Shown in pieces: positions 59,378 through 64,000 of a stretch of 64,000 bases of DNA (positions within the stretch are counted from its first letter, which is position 1; each line of letters starts with the position of its first letter). The translations under genes and the position numbers were made by a program. The notes under the pieces were generated by a model, which saw only the letters and a list, made by a program, of their open reading frames with translations, had not been told where the DNA came from and searched no databases. This stretch comes from Terrisporobacter sp. (GTDB lineage: Bacteria; Bacillota_A; Clostridia; Peptostreptococcales; Peptostreptococcaceae): contig JARKUZ010000057.1 in NCBI GenBank assembly GCA_029851945.1, positions 62,001-126,000 on the forward strand, given 5' to 3'.

Positions 59378-60109
59378 ATGGAAGAAATTAACGTAAATCA
59401 ATTTATAAGAGAGATTAAAATAAATAGAAATGAAATTGTAAATAATGAAATCTACCCATTTTCATTACCAATAATAAAAGAATTAACTAGTTTAAAGTTA
59501 CATCCAGGAGTGACTTTTATCGTTGGTGAAAATGGAAGTGGCAAATCTACATTGTTGGAAGCGATAGCAATTGCATATGGTTTTAATCCAGAGGGTGGAA
59601 CTAAAAATTTTAACTTCTCTACATATAACAGTCACTCTTTATTATACAAATATATACATCTTATAAAAGGAATAAAAACTCCTAAAGATGGATTCTTTTT
59701 AAGGGCAGAATCTATGTATAATTTAGCCTCTAATATAGATGAACTAGATGTAATAGACTCTTATGGAGGACGATCCTTACATCAACAATCACATGGAGAA
59801 TCATTCTTATCAATAATGATTAATAGATTTTCAAAAAATGGATTATACATATTAGATGAACCTGAAGCCGCTTTATCTCCTACTAGACAAATGTCTATGA
59901 TAACGAGAATACATGACTTAGTTAACGAAAACTGTCAATTCATCATTTCTACTCATTCACCAATATTGATGTCCTATCCAAACTCTATTATATATGAAAT
60001 AAAAAATGGAAGATTGAAGAAAACTAAATTAGAGGATACTGAACATTATCAAATAACTAAATCGTTTCTAGAAAATAAAAATAAATTTTTAGATATATTA
60101 CTTAAATAA
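59378..60109 (+). CDS. AAA/ABC-type ATPase (COG3910-like)
   Basis: A 243-residue single-domain ATPase of the ABC/SMC-like class. Walker A is VGENGSGKSTLLEAIA, the signature-like motif is QQSHGESFLSI, Walker B is LYILDEPEAALSP and the switch His is in FIISTHSPILMSYP. There is no membrane or substrate-binding partner gene next to it. The family is widespread and poorly defined; possible roles are in DNA repair or stress, or as half of an anti-phage or transport system. The start is ATG 59378 after AAAAGGAAG. It is monocistronic. Confidence 0.88.
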   Translation: MEEINVNQFIREIKINRNEIVNNEIYPFSLPIIKELTSLKLHPGVTFIVGENGSGKSTLLEAIAIAYGFNPEGGTKNFNFSTYNSHSLLYKYIHLIKGIKTPKDGFFLRAESMYNLASNIDELDVIDSYGGRSLHQQSHGESFLSIMINRFSKNGLYILDEPEAALSPTRQMSMITRIHDLVNENCQFIISTHSPILMSYPNSIIYEIKNGRLKKTKLEDTEHYQITKSFLENKNKFLDILLK

Positions 60110-60130
60110 AATATTTATAAAAATTAGATT

Positions 60131-60177
60131 AAAAAAGAGTCTTTAATCGATATTGTTTTATTAAAGACTCTTTTTTA
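60131..60177. terminator. Bidirectional terminator
   Basis: AAAAAAGAGTCTTTAAT pairs with ATTAAAGACTCTTTTTT between two converging genes. Confidence 0.92.
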
Positions 60178-60197
60178 GAGTAATTTATTAATGGTTT

Positions 60198-60743
60198 TTA
60201 ATAAATTAATGACTCTAAAGGACATCCTTTACCATATAAAAATTCAAATCTAGATCTGCACTTCTTATAAGATTTAAATTTTTTTGCACACTCATCAACG
60301 TTATCATAGACTTTCCAACAACCAGATAATTTATAATTTTTACCAAGATTATTTATAAATCCTTTAACATCTTCAATGGGATATCCTAAAAATAATCCTA
60401 TCTCGTGAGGCGTTTTTAGTTTTGATTCGAACTCATTTCTTAATTTATCCAAACAGTCATCAATACTAAAAGGATTATAATTATATGATTTAAGGAAATT
60501 AATTACTTCCAAATTAGAAAGGTCTTCAATCAAATACTTCAATCTATATATATAAAGTAAAGCAAATGTATTTGTTTTATACAATGTGTATAAGTAAATA
60601 CCGAAAGGATTCAATATTCTATTATAATGATCTATTAGATTTTCCAAGTTAATATTGTCATTTAAATATATTTTGAAGAGATTACCAGTCTTAATTCCAC
60701 CTAACGTTGGAGATGCGTATTTTATTAATAATTCTTCGAACAT
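60198..60743 (-). CDS. DUF3793 protein
   Basis: A 181-residue soluble protein of the DUF3793 family, recognised from FEELLIKYASPTLGGIKTGNLF at the start (shown as YASPTLGGIKTGNLF), PHEIGLFLGYPIEDVKGFI and the C-terminal CWKVYDNVDECAKKFKSYKKC. DUF3793 genes in clostridia are often found with flavodoxin or iron-uptake genes and under Fur control; here the divergent neighbour has a consensus Fur box. The start is ATG 60743 after GGAAGGTG; an in-frame upstream ATG at 60758 overlaps the site. The role in iron physiology is inference. Confidence 0.85.
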   Translation of the reverse strand: MFEELLIKYASPTLGGIKTGNLFKIYLNDNINLENLIDHYNRILNPFGIYLYTLYKTNTFALLYIYRLKYLIEDLSNLEVINFLKSYNYNPFSIDDCLDKLRNEFESKLKTPHEIGLFLGYPIEDVKGFINNLGKNYKLSGCWKVYDNVDECAKKFKSYKKCRSRFEFLYGKGCPLESLIY

Positions 60744-60837
60744 AATATCACCTTCCAAATGTCTTATATTTTTAGTATTAGAATTTAAAAGAAAATATAT
60801 TAGTAATATTAAATGAATTAGGAAAATAATTTTAAGC

Positions 60838-60866
60838 TTGACAACGTGTATTAAGAATGATACCTT
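60838..60866 (+). promoter_or_regulatory. Promoter of the iron-locus DUF2325 gene
   Basis: TTGACA (60838-60843), a 17-nt spacer and TACCTT (60861-60866). The -10 is weak. The Fur box begins 10 nt downstream, at the expected start of transcription. Confidence 0.6.
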
Positions 60867-60875
60867 GAAAGTAAA

Positions 60876-60890
60876 TGATAATTATTATCA
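60876..60890. promoter_or_regulatory. Fur box
   Basis: TGATAATTATTATCA, a perfect 7-1-7 inverted repeat that matches the core Fur consensus TGATAATNATTATCA. It lies just past the -10, where bound Fur-Fe2+ would block transcription. It may also affect the divergent DUF3793 gene, whose start is 133 nt away. Confidence 0.88.
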
Positions 60891-60913
60891 ATAACGGAAT
60901 TAAGGAGGATAAA

Positions 60914-61252
60914 ATGAATTTATTAGTTATAGGTGGAAATGAAAGAATGAAAAGGGATTACATAAATTTAGCAAAAGAAGAAGGGTATAAAACTAAAATA
61001 ATACTAAATATGTCATCCAAAGCGCTAAAAGATTTTGGTAGACCAGATGCTGTAGTAATGTTCACATCAACTGTTTCTCATAAGTTAAAAACAGTAGTGG
61101 AAACTCAAGCAAAAAAGAAAAATATACCTGTTATAAGACACTATAATAGCAGTAAGGTATCATTTAAAGAATGTCTAGGTAAAATAAAAGAATGTAATGG
61201 ACATTGTGAATCATGTATGTACAGTTTTAAGAAGAGTAAGGGAATTATATAG
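60914..61252 (+). CDS. DUF2325 protein, Fur-controlled
   Basis: A 112-residue cytoplasmic protein of the DUF2325 family with a Rossmann-like start (LLVIGGNERMKRDYINLAK) and a central AVVMFTSTVSHKLK. The C-terminus has three cysteines, CNGHCESCMY (C-x3-C-x2-C), which could bind a metal. The start ATG 60914 fits AAGGAGG; a longer frame from 60875 would begin inside the Fur box. A Fur box at the promoter implies expression under iron limitation. It is followed by a feoB remnant and a FeoB-associated peptide, so it was probably part of an iron-uptake operon. Confidence 0.85.
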   Translation: MNLLVIGGNERMKRDYINLAKEEGYKTKIILNMSSKALKDFGRPDAVVMFTSTVSHKLKTVVETQAKKKNIPVIRHYNSSKVSFKECLGKIKECNGHCESCMYSFKKSKGII

Positions 61253-61291
61253 CAGGATATTAATAGAAAAATATAAATCTACTTATTTTGT

Positions 61292-61307
61292 AATAATAAT
61301 TATTATT
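61292..61307. promoter_or_regulatory. Possible second Fur-like palindrome
   Basis: AATAATAATTATTATT, a perfect 16-bp palindrome that resembles the ATAAT/ATTAT halves of a Fur box. It lies upstream of the feoB remnant. It is simple in sequence, so chance is possible. Confidence 0.3.
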
Positions 61308-61342
61308 ATTGGAACCGGACTTTTATAGCTATATCATATTAA

Positions 61343-61402
61343 ATGGTAATTGCATGGATAGTAGCATTTATAATCTACAATATATGTGTATTTATATTTT
61401 AG
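61343..61402 (+). pseudogene. feoB: feoB 3'-end remnant
   Basis: Nineteen codons ending at TAG 61400-61402 encode MVIAWIVAFIIYNICVFIF, which matches the last membrane helix of FeoB proteins (typically AWIVAFIVYQ...). A stop codon precedes it directly and no ribosome site is present, so it is not expressed alone. It sits where feoB would normally end, immediately before a FeoB-associated cysteine-rich gene. The simplest explanation is loss of feoAB by deletion, leaving the tail. The match is short, so confidence is moderate. Confidence 0.55.
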
Positions 61403-61426
61403 GTAAATAATTGAGGTGGGATAAAA

Positions 61427-61570
61427 ATTATAAATTATATAATTGTAATAGGTGCGGTTTTAATGGTAATTTTATCAATATATAATTTTATAAAGAAGTC
61501 TAAAAGTGATAATAGTTATGCTGACTGTAGTGGATGTTCATCAGGAAATCATTGCAGCCATAAACAATAA
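61427..61570 (+). CDS. FeoB-associated Cys-rich membrane peptide
   Basis: A 47-residue peptide with one membrane helix (NYIIVIGAVLMVILSIYNFI), a basic region (KKSKS) and a Cys/His cluster at the end (DCSGCSSGNHCSHKQ). This is the layout of the FeoB-associated Cys-rich family normally encoded right after feoB. There is no ATG, GTG or TTG at its start: an in-frame TGA stands at 61412 and the ribosome site GAGGTGGG (61413-61420) points to ATT 61427 as the start codon. A later ATG (61463) would remove half of the helix. A terminator follows. feoB itself survives only as a remnant upstream. Confidence 0.75.
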   Translation: MINYIIVIGAVLMVILSIYNFIKKSKSDNSYADCSGCSSGNHCSHKQ

Positions 61571-61592
61571 TACTTAAAACTCAACCTTCCCC

Positions 61593-61625
61593 GAAAAACG
61601 ATGATTTTAATCATCGTTTTTTTTA
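61593..61625 (+). terminator. Intrinsic terminator
   Basis: AAAAACGATGATT pairs exactly with AATCATCGTTTTT, then T, ending the iron locus. Confidence 0.92.
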
Positions 61626-61820
61626 TGGTATGTAAATTATAATTTGCAATATATTAATTAAATAAACTACTAATTTATTGTAGCTATTAAGGATTTTAAT
61701 TGCATATTAGAAAAACTCATTAGTTTATGTATTTAAGTTTTATAATAAGTAATAAAATACTTTGTTGAAATATATGGTATAATCATTAGGAGTAAGAAAT
61801 TTAAGATGGAGGAGTTTTAC

Positions 61821-63815
61821 ATGAAAGAAATATATCAAGTATCAGATGAATATTTAAATAGCCAACTGAAATACTTAAAATTGCTATCAACACAATATTC
61901 TAGTATATCTAAAGCTAGTGCAGAAATTATAAATTTAAAGGCTATATTAAATCTTCCTAAGGGTACAGAACATTTTTTATCAGATGTTCATGGTGAGTAT
62001 GAACCCTTCGTTCATGTTTTGAAAAATGCATCTGGAGTAGTTAAAAGAAAGATAGAAGAATTGTTTGGGAATACAATGTTGGAAAATGAAAGAAAAAGAT
62101 TTGCTACTTTGGTTTATTATCCAGAGCAAAAATTAGACTTAATAGAAAAGGAAGATAACTCAGAAGATATAGATGATTTTTATAGAATAACTATATATAG
62201 GCTTATAGAACTTTTAAGATATGCTTCAAGTAAGTATACAAGATCAAAAGTAAGAAAGTTTCTTCCAGAAGATTTTAAATACATAATAGAAGAATTATTA
62301 CATCCGGATTCAGCAAGTCCTCACAAAGATGAATACTATAAGAGTATAGTAGATAATATTATCGAGATTGATAGAGCTAGAGTATTTATTATAGAAGTAT
62401 CAAAAGCTATTCAAAAGCTTGTAATAGATAGATTACATATTGTAGGGGATATTTATGATAGAGGCCCTAGACCAGATATTATTATGGATACATTAATGAA
62501 TTATCATAATGTAGATATACAATGGGGTAACCACGATATATTATGGATGGGTGCTGCTGCAGGACAAAAAGTATGTGTGGCTAATGCAATAAGAATATCT
62601 GCAAGATATGCAAATTTAGATATTGTAGAAGATATATATGGTATAAATATACTACCACTTGCTACTTTTGCTTTAGATGCATATAAAGATGATCCTTGTA
62701 CGGAGTTTATGCCTAAAATAGGAGATAGTGAAGTATCAAAAACAGAAAAATCATTAATCGCAAAAATGCATAAAGCTATTAGTATAATTCAATTTAAGCT
62801 AGAAGCTGAAATAATTAATAGAAGACCTGAATTTGAAATGAAGCATAGATTACTACTTGATAAAGTAGATTATGAAGAAGGAACTATTGAATTAAAAGGA
62901 AAAACTTATAAATTAAAGGATAATAACTTCCCAACTATAGATCCTAAAAATCCATATAAATTAACTGATAGAGAAGAAATAGTAATAGAAAAGCTAGCTA
63001 ATTCTTTTGAAAATAGTGAGAAGCTTCAAAAACATGCAAAGTTTCTATTCTCAAAAGGAAGTATATACTTAAAAACTAATGGAAATCTTTTAGTTCATGG
63101 ATGTGTACCATTAAATGATGATGGAAGCTTTATGTCTATGACGATAGATAATGAAGAATATAGCGGTAGAGCATTAATGGATAAAATGGAGTCATATATT
63201 AGGAAAGGTTACTTCTTGGAAAATAAAAATCCAGAAAAAATATATGGAAAAGATATGATGTGGTATTTATGGACAGGTAAGTGTTCATCATTATTTGGAA
63301 AAGATGATATGACTACTTATGAAAGATATTTTATATCAGAAAAAGAAGCCCATAAAGAAAATAAAAATCCATACTATAATTTAAGAGAAGAAGAATATAT
63401 ACTTAGAAATATATTTAATGAATTTGAATTAGATTATGAAACAGGACATATAATAAATGGACATGTTCCAGTTAAAAGTAAGAACGGGGAAAGTCCTGTA
63501 AAAGCTGGTGGAAAAATAATTGCCATAGATGGAGGATTTTCTAGAGCTTATCAAGGTAAAACTGGAATAGCTGGTTATACATTAATTTATAACTCACAAA
63601 TGATGCAATTAGTTTCTCATGAACCATTTTCTTCAGCTGAAGAATCTATAAAAAATGAGAGTGACATATTATCAACTTCTATAATAGTTGAAAATAGAGC
63701 ACAAAGGATGTTTGTTAGAGATACTTATGATGGGGTGAAAATACAACAAGAAATAAATGATCTAAAAATGTTAATTATAGCTTATAAAAAAGGTCTAATA
63801 AAAGAAGATAGATAA
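61821..63815 (+). CDS. fbp: Fructose-1,6-bisphosphatase, class III
   Basis: A 664-residue class III FBPase (Bacillus YydE/Fbp type), a gluconeogenic enzyme with a calcineurin-like metallophosphatase core. Metal motifs are [15 protein letters not shown] (D-x-H), [12 protein letters not shown] (GD-x-x-DRG), [14 protein letters not shown] (GNHD) and NGHVPVK near the C-terminus. The length is normal for the class. ATG 61821 is chosen because GGAGGAG lies before it; the in-frame ATG at 61806 overlaps that site. It is monocistronic and followed by a terminator. Confidence 0.95.
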   Translation: MKEIYQVSDEYLNSQLKYLKLLSTQYSSISKASAEIINLKAILNLPKGTEHFLSDVHGEYEPFVHVLKNASGVVKRKIEELFGNTMLENERKRFATLVYYPEQKLDLIEKEDNSEDIDDFYRITIYRLIELLRYASSKYTRSKVRKFLPEDFKYIIEELLHPDSASPHKDEYYKSIVDNIIEIDRARVFIIEVSKAIQKLVIDRLHIVGDIYDRGPRPDIIMDTLMNYHNVDIQWGNHDILWMGAAAGQKVCVANAIRISARYANLDIVEDIYGINILPLATFALDAYKDDPCTEFMPKIGDSEVSKTEKSLIAKMHKAISIIQFKLEAEIINRRPEFEMKHRLLLDKVDYEEGTIELKGKTYKLKDNNFPTIDPKNPYKLTDREEIVIEKLANSFENSEKLQKHAKFLFSKGSIYLKTNGNLLVHGCVPLNDDGSFMSMTIDNEEYSGRALMDKMESYIRKGYFLENKNPEKIYGKDMMWYLWTGKCSSLFGKDDMTTYERYFISEKEAHKENKNPYYNLREEEYILRNIFNEFELDYETGHIINGHVPVKSKNGESPVKAGGKIIAIDGGFSRAYQGKTGIAGYTLIYNSQMMQLVSHEPFSSAEESIKNESDILSTSIIVENRAQRMFVRDTYDGVKIQQEINDLKMLIIAYKKGLIKEDR

Positions 63816-63816
63816 T

Positions 63817-63852
63817 AAAAAAGATTATAGATTTAAATCTATAATCTTTTTT
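63817..63852 (+). terminator. Intrinsic terminator
   Basis: A perfect 18-bp palindromic stem beginning AAAAAAGATTATAGATTT (63817-63834) with its complement to 63852, after fbp. It also has a T run on the minus strand and may serve the converging AraC gene. Confidence 0.92.
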
Positions 63853-63860
63853 ATGCCAAT

Positions 63861-63892
63861 GATGTGGCTTAAACGAAGCAAATTTTTTATTC
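63861..63892 (+). repeat. Dispersed 3'-region repeat, copy B
   Basis: GATGTGGCTTAAACGAAGC followed by AAATTTTTTATT, nearly identical to copy A at 24987-25018. It overlaps the stop codon of the AraC gene on the other strand. Confidence 0.6.
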
Positions 63893-64000
63893 TTCTAAGA
63901 ATATAGTATCAATAGTAGTACTATTTAAATAATTTTTAGGTGATACACCATAGACTTTTTTAAATGCTCTAACAAAGCTAGAGTAATCGTTAAATCCACA
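63887..64000 (-). CDS. AraC-family regulator, C-terminal end only
   Basis: The last 37 codons of a minus-strand gene that continues beyond the window; the stop is TAA at 63887-63889. The peptide shows the second helix-turn-helix and family tail, CGFNDYSSFVRAFKKVYGVSP, here read as GFNDYSSFVRAF and KKVYGVSPKNYL. This identifies an AraC/XylS regulator, but no target or ligand can be inferred from this part. It converges on fbp. Confidence 0.85.
   Translation of the reverse strand, partial: CGFNDYSSFVRAFKKVYGVSPKNYLNSTTIDTIFLEE

Noticed and set aside
1..64000. CRISPR array, prophage, intact insertion sequence, rRNA or tRNA
   Set aside because: No evenly spaced direct repeats, transposase, integrase or phage structural genes, and no rRNA or tRNA sequences were seen in the window.

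Overview
This window is chromosomal DNA from a very AT-rich (roughly 27-28% GC by eye), anaerobic, spore-forming Firmicute. The gene content fits the clostridial family Peptostreptococcaceae (Paraclostridium, Paeniclostridium, Romboutsia or a close relative). That placement is an inference from pyruvate:ferredoxin oxidoreductase, class III fructose-1,6-bisphosphatase, an alpha/beta small acid-soluble spore protein, DUF1540 and DUF3793 proteins, strong AGGAGG ribosome sites and intrinsic terminators after most genes. No rRNA, tRNA, CRISPR array, prophage or intact insertion sequence was seen.

Layout. 1-3.2 kb: minus-strand TetR regulator, MMPL/RND exporter and the start of a secreted protein, with paired operator-like repeats at the exporter promoter. 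3.4-9.1 kb: ferritin, B3/B4-domain protein, pentapeptide-repeat protein, DUF1232 protein, HAD phosphatase, a 15-codon leader ORF and a MutS2-like ATPase. 9.7-14.3 kb: ClpP-like protease, proline-rich beta-trefoil-like protein, a collapsed pair of gene fragments (transporter tail and AraC tail), a lipoprotein and a leucine-rich-repeat protein. 14.6-24.1 kb: the main catabolic locus. A PRD/PTS-type activator is followed by ten co-directional genes: GH4 glycosidase, ChbG-type deacetylase, PTS IIA, IIB and IIC, a truncated GrdB-like protein, glycosylasparaginase, M20 dipeptidase and CutC. Together these suggest uptake and breakdown of chitobiose or GlcNAc-asparagine (N-glycan core) material. 25.4-31.1 kb: dicarboxylate/amino-acid symporter, PucR regulator, YtcJ-type amidohydrolase and a Nif3-like protein. 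31.1-35.6 kb: L,D-transpeptidase, two DegV fatty-acid-binding proteins, hemolysin III-type membrane protein and a PC4/YdbC protein. 36-45.4 kb: macrodomain protein, RNase HI, CobD/HisC-type aminotransferase, hpt, PAP2 phosphatase, HI0933 flavoprotein, spore protein, a yybP-ykoY manganese riboswitch with mntP, and small proteins. 45.9-52.6 kb: GAF-SpoIIE phosphatase, flavodoxin-fold reductase, aroC-aroB-aroA and pduL. 52.7-60 kb: HxlR regulator, deoC, nifJ (PFOR), DUF975 protein and an AAA ATPase. 60.2-61.6 kb: an iron-related locus with a consensus Fur box, a feoB tail remnant and a FeoB-associated cysteine-rich peptide. 61.8-64 kb: fbp and the tail of an AraC regulator.

Most of the window is ordinary core genome. 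The items most worth a second look are the GlcNAc-Asn/chitobiose operon with its stand-alone GrdB-like subunit, the iron locus that appears to have lost feoB, the structured leaders of aroC and of the MutS2-like gene, several palindromic operators with well-spaced promoters, a perfect 26-bp inverted repeat, and a short dispersed repeat family found in 3' regions.
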